From an uncultured Collinsella sp. (GTDB taxonomy: Bacteria > Actinomycetota > Coriobacteriia > Coriobacteriales > Coriobacteriaceae): 64,000 bases of DNA. This document shows positions 25,326 through 33,264 of the stretch, one piece after another (within the stretch, counting starts at the first letter, position 1; each line of letters begins with the position of its first letter). A program made the position numbers and the translations under genes. The notes under the pieces are model-generated. The model did no database searches and was not told where the DNA came from. It saw nothing but the letters and a program-made list of their open reading frames with translations. The stretch is from NCBI GenBank assembly GCA_900541475.1, contig UQJV01000006.1:9369-73368 (forward strand), in the 5' to 3' direction.

Positions 25326-26492
25326 ATGTTCGAGAAGAGTGTCGAGGAGCTCACCGAGCTCGGCGCCCAGATCACCACGGCCGAGATTGCTCAGCAGCCC
25401 GAGCTTTGGCGTGATACGCTCAACATCTATCGCGAGAACAAGGAGGCCATCGAGGCCTTTCTGGCTGAGGCTCGCGCTATGGGCGAGGGCCGTCTGTCCG
25501 TTGTCTTCACCGGTGCCGGTACGTCCGACTATGTTGGCGATACCTGCGCCCCGTACCTGCGTCACGCTGGCAACACTGATCTCTACGACTTTAAGCCCAT
25601 CGCCACGACCGATATCGTGAGCGCCCCGCGCGACTTCCTGCGCGCCGAGGATCCCACGCTCGTGGTTTCCTTTGCCCGCTCTGGCAACAGCCCCGAGAGC
25701 CTTGCCGCCGTCGCCGTTGCCAAGGAGCTCGTCCACAACGTCAAGTTCCTCAACATCACCTGCGCTCCCGAGGGCAAGCTCGCTGTCGAGTCCGCTGATG
25801 ACCCCAATGCGCTGACGCTGCTCATCCCGCGCGCCAACGACAAGGGCTTCGCCATGACCGGTTCCTACACCTGCATGACCCTGCTCTCTACCCTCATCTT
25901 TGACGAGGCTTCCGACGAGCAGAAGGCCGAGTGGGTCGAGACCATCGCCAAGATGGGCGAGGAGGTCATCGCTCGCGAGTCCGAGGTTGCCGATTACCTG
26001 GCTGGCGACTTCAACCGCGTGACCTACTTGGGTTCCGGCTCCTTCGGTGGCCTTGCCCAGGAGAGCCAGCTCAAGATCCTCGAGCTTGCTCACGGTCTGG
26101 TCGCTACTTCCTACGACACCTCTATGGGTTATCGTCACGGACCCAAGTCCTTCGTCGACGACAAGACCCTCGTGTTCGTGTTCGTCAACAACGATGCCTA
26201 CACCCGTCAGTATGATATCGACATCCTCAACGAGATCGGTGGCGACAAGATCGCTCAGCACACCGTTGCCGTTCAGCAGGATGGCGCTACCGTCTACGAG
26301 GGCGAGTCCTTCACCTTTAAGGGCTATGAGGCACTCCCCGAGGGCTACCTTGCCCTGCCGTTCGTGATGTTTGCCCAGGCCATCAGCCTGCTCAACTCCG
26401 TGCGCGTGGGCAACACGCCCGATACGCCGAGCCCCACCGGCACGGTCAACCGCGTGGTTAAGGGCGTAACGATTCACCCCTTCACCGCTTAA
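25326..26492 (+). CDS. agaS: AgaS-type sugar isomerase (galactosamine-6-P deaminase/isomerase)
   Basis: A double-SIS-domain enzyme of the AgaS group, which converts galactosamine-6-phosphate to tagatose-6-phosphate with release of ammonia. Visible motifs are FTGAGTSDYVGDTCAPYLR near residue 62, SFARSGNSPES near 118, and YLGSGSFGGLAQESQLKILELAHG near 235. The 388-residue length is normal. It is followed by a deacetylase and, further on, by a lacC-like kinase, which together would take GalNAc-6-phosphate to tagatose-1,6-bisphosphate. Confidence 0.92.
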   Translation: MFEKSVEELTELGAQITTAEIAQQPELWRDTLNIYRENKEAIEAFLAEARAMGEGRLSVVFTGAGTSDYVGDTCAPYLRHAGNTDLYDFKPIATTDIVSAPRDFLRAEDPTLVVSFARSGNSPESLAAVAVAKELVHNVKFLNITCAPEGKLAVESADDPNALTLLIPRANDKGFAMTGSYTCMTLLSTLIFDEASDEQKAEWVETIAKMGEEVIARESEVADYLAGDFNRVTYLGSGSFGGLAQESQLKILELAHGLVATSYDTSMGYRHGPKSFVDDKTLVFVFVNNDAYTRQYDIDILNEIGGDKIAQHTVAVQQDGATVYEGESFTFKGYEALPEGYLALPFVMFAQAISLLNSVRVGNTPDTPSPTGTVNRVVKGVTIHPFTA

Positions 26493-26505
26493 TCGCGTCC
26501 CCCCT

Positions 26506-26553
26506 GTAAGGGCGCCCGTCCGCTCATAACGGCGGGCGGGCGCTTTTTGTTTT
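26506..26553 (+). terminator. Terminator after agaS
   Basis: GCGCCCGTCCGC pairs with GCGGGCGGGCGC, followed by TTTTTGTTTTC. Confidence 0.88.
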
Positions 26554-26611
26554 CACTTGGACCGGGTATAAGCATCACCACAGTCAACTGCTTTAGAAGC
26601 AAGGAGTGCAT

Positions 26612-27781
26612 ATGAGCACGTACGCAATTAAGGCTGACAAGTTCTTCTTGCCGGCAGGTCCGCAGCTGGGCGGCTATCTTATGGTCGAGGATGGCGTCTT
26701 TGGCGCCTGGCAGGCCGACGAGCCCTCTTGCGAGATCAAGGACTACACGGGATCGTGGATCGCACCGGGTATGGTCGATACCCACATCCATGGCTTCTAC
26801 AACCACTCAACTACCGATAACGACCCCGAGGGTATCGATATCAGCTCGACTGAGCTCGCCCGTCGCGGTACCACCAGCTGGCTACCCACGACGTTCACCG
26901 ATGGCGTCGAGCAGATCAAGGACGCCTGCGCCGCCATCGCTCAGGCTGACGAGGGCCGCGGCCCTGACTTCTGCGGTGCCCGTATCCAGGGCATCTACCT
27001 GGAGGGCCCCTTCTTTACCATGAAGCACGTGGGCGCACAGAACCCCGCTTACCTGATCGACCCCTCCGAGGAGGTCTTTGACGAGTGGCAGGAGGCTGCC
27101 GGCGGTCGTATCGTTAAGAGCGCCATGGCTGCCGAGCGCGATGGCGCTGCTGCCTATGCTGCTGCTCTGAACTCGAAGGGTGTCGTGACCAGCATCGGTC
27201 ACTCCGATGCCACGTATGACGAGTGCGTCGCCGCCATCAATGCTGGTGCCAGCTGCTTTACGCACACCTATAACGGCCAGCGCGGTCTGCATCACCGTGA
27301 GCCCGGTGTTGTGGGCGCTGCCATGACCACCCCCGAGACCTACGCCGAGATCATCTGCGACGGCAAGCACGTGAACCCTGCCGCCATCAAGGCGCTGCTG
27401 CAGGCCAAGGGCTGGCAGCACACGGTGCTCATCACCGACTGCCTGGGCTGCGGCGGCATGCCCGAGGGCAGCTACACCAGCGGCGGCATGGACGTCATCA
27501 TGAAGGACAACCTGTGCTGGCTCGCCGACGGCAAGAGCATTGCCGGCTCGGTGCTCACGCTTGCCCAGGGCGTCAAGAACATTGTCGACTGGGGTATCGC
27601 CAGCGCCGATATCGCCATTCGCATGGCAACCGAGGTACCGGCTCGTTCCGCGCACATCGAGGATAAGTGTGGCAGCATCATGCCGGGTCGCGACGCCGAC
27701 TTTGTCGTGTTCGATCACGAGCTCACCCTCGTAGAGACGTATGTTGGCGGCCAGAGCGTCGGCAACGCATTTACCGAATAG
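26612..27781 (+). CDS. nagA: N-acetyl-hexosamine-6-phosphate deacetylase (NagA/AgaA)
   Basis: Removes acetate from GlcNAc-6-P or GalNAc-6-P. The 389 residues show the amidohydrolase barrel: DTHIHG near residue 60, metal Glu in GIYLEGPF near 130, SIGHSDA near 197, THTYNG near 218 and ITDCLGCGG near 275. The C-terminus VETYVGGQSVGNAFTE is repeated in a pseudogene scrap at 30521. Because agaS is the neighbour, GalNAc-6-P is the more likely substrate, but sequence alone does not settle it. ATG 26612 follows AAGGAG. Confidence 0.9.
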   Translation: MSTYAIKADKFFLPAGPQLGGYLMVEDGVFGAWQADEPSCEIKDYTGSWIAPGMVDTHIHGFYNHSTTDNDPEGIDISSTELARRGTTSWLPTTFTDGVEQIKDACAAIAQADEGRGPDFCGARIQGIYLEGPFFTMKHVGAQNPAYLIDPSEEVFDEWQEAAGGRIVKSAMAAERDGAAAYAAALNSKGVVTSIGHSDATYDECVAAINAGASCFTHTYNGQRGLHHREPGVVGAAMTTPETYAEIICDGKHVNPAAIKALLQAKGWQHTVLITDCLGCGGMPEGSYTSGGMDVIMKDNLCWLADGKSIAGSVLTLAQGVKNIVDWGIASADIAIRMATEVPARSAHIEDKCGSIMPGRDADFVVFDHELTLVETYVGGQSVGNAFTE

Positions 27782-27791
27782 CGACAGATAA

Positions 27792-27829
27792 AGACGGCGG
27801 GCCCGAAATTGCTCGGACCCGCCGTATGG
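27792..27829. terminator. Terminator after nagA
   Basis: ACGGCGGGCCCGA pairs with TCGGACCCGCCGT around AATTGC. There is no long T-run; it may serve both convergent genes. Confidence 0.7.
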
Positions 27830-27856
27830 GTTAAACGCTCAAGAGCACCTTAACAG

Positions 27857-28441
27857 TTACAGCTTGCTAGCGATCTTCTTTGCCGTGCGCTTGACGCCGG
27901 CCACAAGGCCTCCCGCAGGATGCTCCTTTTCGTAGGCCAGACGCTTCTCGCGCTTGGCATACTCCTCGACGATGATATCGCCGTACTCGTCTTCGATCTT
28001 GTCGAAGAAATCGACGGCGCCCTTAATTTCCTCGGCGGTTGGGTGTCCCTTCTGGACGCCGCCGGTAATCTTGAACGGCCCCCACGTGTCAAAACCGGGA
28101 CAGCCGTAGACGCCCATAAAAATGGCCTGTCTCATGCGGCAAATTCCGTCGATATCCTTGCCGTACCACTTGTTTTTGCCGCCGTAGGTCATAAGACCAA
28201 ACACCTTGTCCTGCGGCTGCAGCACGTTGGTGAGCACGCGTGCCATATCTTTGTCGATCTCGGAATAATAAATGCCCGTGGCGACGCCGATCAGATGGTA
28301 TTCGTGCAGGTCGGGGTACTCATTTTTACCGAGCGCCTTTACGTCAAGGGTATCGATCTCGGGGTGTGCCTCGACGATGGCGTCCACGAGCTTTTTCGTA
28401 TTGCCGTGGTGGCGCGAGGCGTAGAGGATGATGGTTCGCAT
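27857..28441 (-). CDS. Flavodoxin-like protein
   Basis: Starts MRTIILYASRHHGNTKKLVDAIV, the flavodoxin pattern in which the loop after the first strand binds the FMN phosphate. 194 residues. LMTYGGKNKWYGKD and the C-terminal basic segment follow; the last 25 residues (GVKRTAKKIASKL) are amphipathic and Lys-rich. The frame is open much further upstream, but the conserved N-terminus fixes the start. It may carry electrons for an unknown partner. It is convergent with nagA and divergent from lacX. Confidence 0.85.
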   Translation of the reverse strand: MRTIILYASRHHGNTKKLVDAIVEAHPEIDTLDVKALGKNEYPDLHEYHLIGVATGIYYSEIDKDMARVLTNVLQPQDKVFGLMTYGGKNKWYGKDIDGICRMRQAIFMGVYGCPGFDTWGPFKITGGVQKGHPTAEEIKGAVDFFDKIEDEYGDIIVEEYAKREKRLAYEKEHPAGGLVAGVKRTAKKIASKL

Positions 28442-28597
28442 AAGAAGGCCTTTCAGCTGTAATGACGTCAATGTTTGTATGGTACCCCGTTGTATGGTTG
28501 GGATACCGGACACATCGACGAGCGCGCGGGTTTGTTCTCTGGTTAGGATTGAAACGGGCGCTTGAGCGAAGAAAACAGTTGTCCGAAAGGATGGGTA

Positions 28598-29479
28598 ATG
28601 GAATACGCTCTTTCCAACGATTCGATTTCTATCAAGGTTTCCACTGCCGGCGGCTCGTTTACCTCGATTGAGGCCGACGGTCGCGAGTATTTGTGGCAGG
28701 GCGACCCCGCAGTATGGTCCGGTCAGGCGCCGATTTGCTTCCCGATTTGCGGAGGCTTGCGCGACAACAGCGCCATGACGTTTGCCGGGCATCATGTAAA
28801 GCTCGCTCGCCACGGCTTTGCGCGCAAGCAGGAGTGGAAGCTGCTGAGCCAAGGCGAGAACGAGTTGGCTATGTGCCTGGCTTCGGAGGATAACGCCGCG
28901 CTGCTGAGCGATTATCCGTATCCGTTTAGGCTCGTCGCCCGCTATACGCTCGAGGACGCCGCCGTGCGTGTCTCCTATGAGGTTACCAACGAGGGCACCG
29001 AGGATATGCCGTTCTTTATCGGTGGGCATCCCGGCTTTAGGTGCCCGCTCGATGAGGGCGAGGCCTATACGGACTACGAGTTGCGCTTTGAGAAAGAAGA
29101 GGCTGCAGAGCTTTGCACCGCTGTCCCTTCGACTGGCTTGATTGACGTGGACAAGCGCTCCAAGAACCCCATGGTGGGAAAGACGCTGCCCCTGTCGCAC
29201 GAGCTCTTCGATTTTGCGGAGACCATCTTTGACGTGCTCGAGAGCCGCCAGGTCACGCTTTCCAAAAAGGGCGAGGACAAGGGCGTCCGCCTGAGCTTTG
29301 AGGGCTTCCCATATCTCATTGTGTGGAGCAAGCCCGAGGGCGATTTTGTGGCAGTTGAGCCTTGGGGCGGCCTTTCGACCTGCTCCGATGAGGACGACGT
29401 GCTTGAGCATAAGCGTGGCTGCCTTGTCGCCAAGCCCAAGGAGACCGTCGTTCGCTCGTTCACGATTGAGATTCTGTAA
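28598..29479 (+). CDS. lacX: LacX-like aldose-1-epimerase family protein (copy 1)
   Basis: Mutarotase-fold protein of the LacX group, found at the end of lactococcal lac operons. The 293-residue product starts MEYALSNDSISIKVSTAGGSFTS. Conserved features are PICFPICGGLRD near residue 45, HGFARK near 75, and GGHPGFRCPL near 148, which contains the likely catalytic His. It is nearly the same as the gene at 54368 and, like it, is followed by a lacC. ATG 28598 is chosen for the AAAGGATG upstream; an in-frame TTG lies 12 codons earlier. The exact substrate is not established for this group. Confidence 0.88.
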   Translation: MEYALSNDSISIKVSTAGGSFTSIEADGREYLWQGDPAVWSGQAPICFPICGGLRDNSAMTFAGHHVKLARHGFARKQEWKLLSQGENELAMCLASEDNAALLSDYPYPFRLVARYTLEDAAVRVSYEVTNEGTEDMPFFIGGHPGFRCPLDEGEAYTDYELRFEKEEAAELCTAVPSTGLIDVDKRSKNPMVGKTLPLSHELFDFAETIFDVLESRQVTLSKKGEDKGVRLSFEGFPYLIVWSKPEGDFVAVEPWGGLSTCSDEDDVLEHKRGCLVAKPKETVVRSFTIEIL

Positions 29480-29538
29480 TTCCGTTTTGTCGACTCGTAT
29501 CGCGAGGCACAAGGAGCCTGCGAGATAAGGAGCTAAAA

Positions 29539-30474
29539 ATGATCCTCACCGTTACGATGAACCCGTCCGTCGATACACGCTATCAGCTCGATGAGCTCAT
29601 TATCGACGACGTTAACCGTGTGACGCCCGAAAAGACCGCCGGCGGCAAGGGTCTCAACGTGGCCCGTGTACTGGGTCAGCTGGGCGACGACGTTGTGGCA
29701 ACCGGTCTACTCGGCGGCCACATGGGCGCCTACATGGCCGAGCTCATGGATGCCAACGGCATTAAGAATGATTTCGTACCCATCAAGGGCGAGACTCGCA
29801 TTTGCCTTAACATCCTCCACGCCGGCAACCAGACCGAGCTACTCGAGAGCGGCCCGACGATTGCCCCCGAGGAGCTCGATGCCTTTACCGCCAAGTTCGC
29901 CGAGCTTGCGAGCAAGGCCGCTGTCGTTACCATCTCGGGTTCGCTGCCCCGTGGTGTCGAGGCGGGCTACTACGCCAAGATCACGGGTATTGCCGAGAAC
30001 GCCGGCGCCAAGGTGCTGCTCGATACCTCGGGTGCTTCGCTCGAGGCCGCCCTTAAGTCCGAAATTAAGCCCGAGCTGGTCAAGCCTAACCTGACCGAGA
30101 TTAACGGCCTTCTGGGCACGAGCTTTACCACCGACGATGTGGACGAGCTCCGCGCCGCGCTCGCCTCTGATGCCCGCTTCTCCGATATCCCCTGGGTCGT
30201 CGTGTCCATGGGCGCTGCCGGCTCCGTGGGCTTCCATAATGGCCGTGCATTCCGCGCCAAGACCCCCGATATCCCCGCCGTTAACGCTACGGGCTCTGGC
30301 GATTCGACCATTGCCGGCTTCGCACATGCGATTGCTGCTGGCGCGGATGACGAGACGGTGCTGCGTACCGCCAACACCTGCGGCAAGCTCAATGCCATGG
30401 ATCCCATGACTGGCCACTTGGTTATGGATCGTTGGGACGAGGTTTACAACGGCGTTGTCGTGACCGAGCTGTAG
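29539..30474 (+). CDS. lacC: LacC-like tagatose-6-phosphate kinase (copy 1)
   Basis: PfkB-family kinase that makes tagatose-1,6-bisphosphate (or fructose-1,6-bisphosphate). The 311 residues show TVTMNPSVDTRYQLD at the start, GGKGLNVARVLGQLG near residue 40, and the C-terminal anion-hole motif NATGSGDSTIAGFAHA with the catalytic Asp near 255. Together with agaS and nagA it completes a GalNAc route. It is a close paralogue of 55306; both are preceded by lacX at a gap of 56-59 bp. The downstream region holds a nagA fragment. Confidence 0.9.
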   Translation: MILTVTMNPSVDTRYQLDELIIDDVNRVTPEKTAGGKGLNVARVLGQLGDDVVATGLLGGHMGAYMAELMDANGIKNDFVPIKGETRICLNILHAGNQTELLESGPTIAPEELDAFTAKFAELASKAAVVTISGSLPRGVEAGYYAKITGIAENAGAKVLLDTSGASLEAALKSEIKPELVKPNLTEINGLLGTSFTTDDVDELRAALASDARFSDIPWVVVSMGAAGSVGFHNGRAFRAKTPDIPAVNATGSGDSTIAGFAHAIAAGADDETVLRTANTCGKLNAMDPMTGHLVMDRWDEVYNGVVVTEL

Positions 30475-30520
30475 GAGCCTGTGCGCCGCCCCCGGCATCG
30501 GTTGCTTGCTTGTGGTTAGA

Positions 30521-30646
30521 GTCGACGACAAGTGCGGTAGCATTATGCCGGGGCGCGACGCCGATGCTGTCGTGTTCAATCCCGACCTTACCCTGGTCGA
30601 GACGTATGTGGGTGGCAACAGCGTCGGTAATGCATTTACCGAGTAG
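30521..30646 (+). pseudogene. Remnant of nagA C-terminus (41 codons)
   Basis: Translation in frame with the TAG at 30644 reads VDDKCGSIMPGRDADAVVFN and then DLTLVETYVGGNSVGNAFTE. This matches the last 41 residues of the intact NagA at 26612-27781 with only about six changes. Upstream bases do not continue the NagA match and there is no start codon or RBS. It is best read as the scar of a lost second nagA copy, left when the lacX-lacC block was rearranged. Confidence 0.85.
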
Positions 30647-30678
30647 CTGCCAAATAAACGATCCGAGAGGGGATTTAG

Positions 30679-31152
30679 ATGATTTACGGTGCATTGGGCG
30701 ATATCGAGGAATACCGCGGAATGCTCAAGGGCCTCGACGTGCTGATCGACTGGCTCGAGGAGAACGACCCGGCACAGCTCGAGGTCGGCAGCCATCCGAT
30801 TTTGGGTGAGAAGGTCTTTGCGAACGTCATGTCTCCCACGACGCGTCCCGAGGCTGAGGCTCACTATGAGACGCATCAGCGCTATCACGACCTGCAGATC
30901 GACGTCGAGGGTCGCGAGGCCTTCAAGGTCGCTACGGGCAGCCTGACGCTGGTCCAGGAGTTTGACGAGAAGGACGACTACGATCTGGTCGATTCCGACG
31001 CTTCGATCGCCGGCGATCTTGCCGACGACAAATTCGCGCTGTTCGTTGCCGGCGAGCCCCACATGCCCACGCTCGAGTTCCCGGGCGATGGCGCACAGCC
31101 GGTCAAGAAGATCTGCTTTAAGTTGCTTGCCGACGCCTACTGGGAGGAGTAG
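30679..31152 (+). CDS. YhcH/YjgK/YiaL (TabA-like) family protein
   Basis: A 157-residue small cupin-fold protein. Family marks are MIYGALGDIEEYRG at the start, YETHQRYHDLQIDVEGRE near residue 72 with the conserved His residues, FVAGEPHMPTL near 125 and KKICFKLLADAYW at the end. Relatives sit in sialic-acid, N-acetyl-amino-sugar and beta-galactoside operons and may act as sugar anomerases or isomerases. It lies 33 bp after the nagA relic, suggesting that it once belonged to a nagA-containing operon. Confidence 0.88.
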   Translation: MIYGALGDIEEYRGMLKGLDVLIDWLEENDPAQLEVGSHPILGEKVFANVMSPTTRPEAEAHYETHQRYHDLQIDVEGREAFKVATGSLTLVQEFDEKDDYDLVDSDASIAGDLADDKFALFVAGEPHMPTLEFPGDGAQPVKKICFKLLADAYWEE

Positions 31153-31183
31153 CGAGCTGCTCGGCTGAGCTGTTCGTCTGATG

Positions 31184-31262
31184 GCGTGATTCCCCTAGGG
31201 AAATCACGCTAGGACCCCGCCAAACGGGTTTTCCCTAGGGAAATCACGTTTGGCGGGGTTTT
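31184..31262 (+). terminator. Compound hairpin region with CCCTAGGG palindromes and terminator
   Basis: First palindrome 31184-31209 (GCGTGATTCCCC / AGGGAAATCACGC). Then ACCCCGCCAAACG (31214-31226) pairs with CGTTTGGCGGGGT (31247-31259), followed by TTTCTGTTTTT. The loop of the second hairpin repeats CCCTAGGGAAATCACG from the first, so two alternative folds are possible. Confidence 0.8.
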
Positions 31263-31287
31263 CTGTTTTTGAATAGGGAAGCCTCAT

Positions 31288-31653
31288 TTATTTGCGAAGA
31301 ACATCGGCTAGCCGCAGGATTGAAATCATCGACCGATAAGTGAGCTCCACTTTTTCGCCCGCAAGCAGTCGTTTCGAGCCAATCTCATCTAGCCCCACAA
31401 GCCGAGAAAACAGCGGGCCGCTCATCGTGCCATCGTCAATTGATTCCCTTATGGTCTTCAAAACGTCCGTATCATGAAGCGATGCCGAGCTGTAGGGGGC
31501 AACACGAGCGGAACTCTCAATTAACGACGAGACAAAAGGATGGAGATGCTTTGGACATAGTCCATCAAACACCACATCCCCATTGTCGTTCGAGCCGACC
31601 AGGCGCCAAGTATAATGATCGACCCAGTCATCCCCGTCATATATGGCGTCCAT
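31288..31653 (-). CDS. Hypothetical protein, helix-turn-helix-like end
   Basis: The likely start MDAIYDGDDWVDHYTWRLVG (ATG 31653) gives 121 residues; a longer frame would overlap the 3' end of the secreted-protein gene upstream. The C-terminal part, IGSKRLLAGEKVELTYRSMISILRLADVL, has the spacing of an XRE-type DNA-binding helix pair, but this is weak evidence. It lies 14 bp downstream of the interrupted secreted-protein gene on the same strand, so the two may be functionally linked (effector plus regulator or immunity). I do not recognise the family. Confidence 0.55.
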   Translation of the reverse strand: MDAIYDGDDWVDHYTWRLVGSNDNGDVVFDGLCPKHLHPFVSSLIESSARVAPYSSASLHDTDVLKTIRESIDDGTMSGPLFSRLVGLDEIGSKRLLAGEKVELTYRSMISILRLADVLRK

Positions 31654-31667
31654 GAGCAACTTCCCGT

Positions 31668-32177
31668 CTAGAGAGAGAAACCTATTTGGACATCGGGGCG
31701 CAAGACCGCAATCCATATCGGGCCTGCAGCAGCTCCAACCCAACGCACCACATAGGTTCCCTTTCGTACATGTGTATCAATCTGCCCCGAAATGCCGGTG
31801 AATGCAATTCCAGACCCGTTTGTCGGATAGCAATCGACGTATTTTTGTTTTCCGCCCACAACCTTGTATAGATATATCGTTCCAGCAAAAGAGAAGGGAT
31901 CGTTCGCAATTTTGTCCAGTGGAACTTGCCACCTCAAAATCCCGCTACCAATATGGTCAAGCTTGACCGTTCCGCCGTCCCCCTCAAAAGTGGCAAGGGG
32001 ATTTACCCCAGACTGAGAGTCGGCATCGCCCTCCTTAGCAGTTATCAGCAGGCTGCCCGTATAAGACTGCTAAGGCTCACCTTCAGGACAGGCAGCCTTG
32101 GCCCAAGAAGGGCCACTCAGGCAGAACAGTCCGAGCAGCATCAATACCAGCAAAAGAAAACCCTTAGTTCTTTTCAT
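31668..32177 (-). pseudogene. Secreted protein gene interrupted by an in-frame TAG
   Basis: From ATG 32177 the frame gives a Sec signal peptide, MKRTKGFLLLVLMLLGLFC followed by LSGPSWAKA (cleavage probably after AKA), then ACPEGEP and a TAG at 32070-32072. The same frame then stays open for another 133 codons (QSYTGSLLITAKEGD... to VQIGFSL), ending at 31668. Signal and mature parts are therefore in one frame, separated only by one amber codon. Either a recent nonsense mutation killed the gene or the stop is read through. The mature domain is about 140 residues and matches nothing I know. Confidence 0.7.
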
Positions 32178-32400
32178 CTATATCGCCAATATCTCTCGAC
32201 ATTTGTATATTGTGACTATTTTAGATCTATATGGCCAATTTGAGCCCTCACCATGGCAATTGTTGCAGCTGGGTTTCTTTTCATTAAGATTTCACTTTGG
32301 TAAATCCCCGCCCCTAAGCATTAAACCCGAAGTCCACCGAGTGGGCCGCCGTTGACGTGGCGATGTTTGGATTGGCGCGCACGCACTCAAAATCGGCAAC

Positions 32401-32424
32401 AAAAAAGCCGCCCGAAGGCGGCTA
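32401..32424 (-). terminator. Terminator after tRNA-Thr
   Basis: On the minus strand AGCCGCC and GGCGGCT flank TTCG, followed by TTTTTT, just downstream of the tRNA. Confidence 0.9.
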
Positions 32425-32437
32425 TCTTGTGTAATGG

Positions 32438-32510
32438 AGCCAGCGACCGGGCTCGAACCGGTGACCCCCGCTTTACGAGAGCGGTGCTCTACCAACTGAG
32501 CTACGCTGGC
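32438..32510 (-). tRNA. tRNA-Thr (anticodon CGU)
   Basis: A full cloverleaf on the minus strand: acceptor GCCAGCG/CGCTGGC, D arm GCTC AGTTGGTA GAGC, anticodon stem CCGCT/AGCGG with loop CTCGTAA (anticodon CGT), T arm ACCGG TTCGAGC CCGGT. An encoded CCA lies at 32435-32437. It reads ACG codons. tRNA genes are common insertion sites, and the nearby DNA on both sides contains decayed or duplicated genes. Confidence 0.95.
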
Positions 32511-32717
32511 GGCCAGATGATGACGCAACTGAGGCGTCAACGGCTGTCTATGATACGGGACATCGCACATCCGCGCAAGTGCTCTTACGGCTTTTCTCAC
32601 TTTAAATGCACTAATATTGGAGACGTGGTGTCTACGGCGTTCATTTGGCGCTTGACCTGCTGTCGAGTTGGCTGCCGTCGTCCTGTTCGTATGGGTCTCA
32701 AACAGAATGGGGCAGCC

Positions 32718-33200
32718 ATGGCTCAGCCCAAGATCCTTCTCACGCGTATCGATGACCGTTTCATTTACGGGCAAGACGTTGAGCTGTGGAACGAAGCCGT
32801 GGGTTCCAACCTTGTTTTAATCGTCAACGATGAGATCGCGGCGGACGCTCACAAGTGGGCCCCTATGAGGGTGGCGACGCCAGAAGGCGTTTGGACGCGC
32901 TTTTTCTCGGTGCAAAGGACCGTCGACATCGTTCATACCGCAACGCCGCGCCAATTGATTCTGATCATGGTGGCCTCACCCGCCGATGCACTCGTGCTGG
33001 TTAAGGGCGGCGTGCCAATAACCAAGATCAGCATCGGCCATATGCAGGCAGGGGAGGGCAAGCGTCCCGTTACGCCTGCCGTTGCCGTAGACAATGCGGA
33101 CATCGCTGCCTTTAAAGAGTTGCAAAAGCTCGGCATAGAGCTAGAAATCCGCTATCTTCCCAGTTCCGCCCCCGACCCCATCGGCAATTTGTTCAACTGA
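32718..33200 (+). CDS. Orphan mannose-family EIIB paralogue lacking the phospho-histidine
   Basis: A 160-residue protein that aligns end to end with the EIIB at 21851 with few or no gaps, about half the residues the same by eye. At the phosphorylation site ILLTRIDNRLVHGQV it reads ILLTRIDDRFIYGQD: His17 is Tyr. It cannot be phosphorylated in the usual way. No EIIA, EIIC or EIID gene is adjacent, and tRNA-Thr lies upstream on the other strand. The frame is intact, so it may be a regulatory decoy, a protein with a new role, or a young pseudogene. The ATG follows a weak GGGGCAGCC. Confidence 0.85.
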   Translation: MAQPKILLTRIDDRFIYGQDVELWNEAVGSNLVLIVNDEIAADAHKWAPMRVATPEGVWTRFFSVQRTVDIVHTATPRQLILIMVASPADALVLVKGGVPITKISIGHMQAGEGKRPVTPAVAVDNADIAAFKELQKLGIELEIRYLPSSAPDPIGNLFN

Positions 33201-33231
33201 TCCCTTGGGGACGGAGGAAAACGGATCATTT
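33198..33231 (+). repeat. 34-bp dispersed repeat (copy A)
   Basis: Runs from the TGA stop of the orphan EIIB through CCCTTGGGGACGGAGGAAAA to GGATCATTT. An identical 34-bp copy in reverse orientation lies at 56316-56349 beside the galT stop. Ends are inverted (TGATCC / GGATCA). Confidence 0.85.
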
Positions 33232-33264
33232 TGCCCTTGCGAGGGCCGCACGTGATACCGCCTG

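Noticed and set aside
32352..32717. Upstream extension of the orphan EIIB
   Set aside because: It would read through the tRNA-Thr gene on the opposite strand and adds no EIIB homology; the ATG at 32718 matches the paralogue's start.
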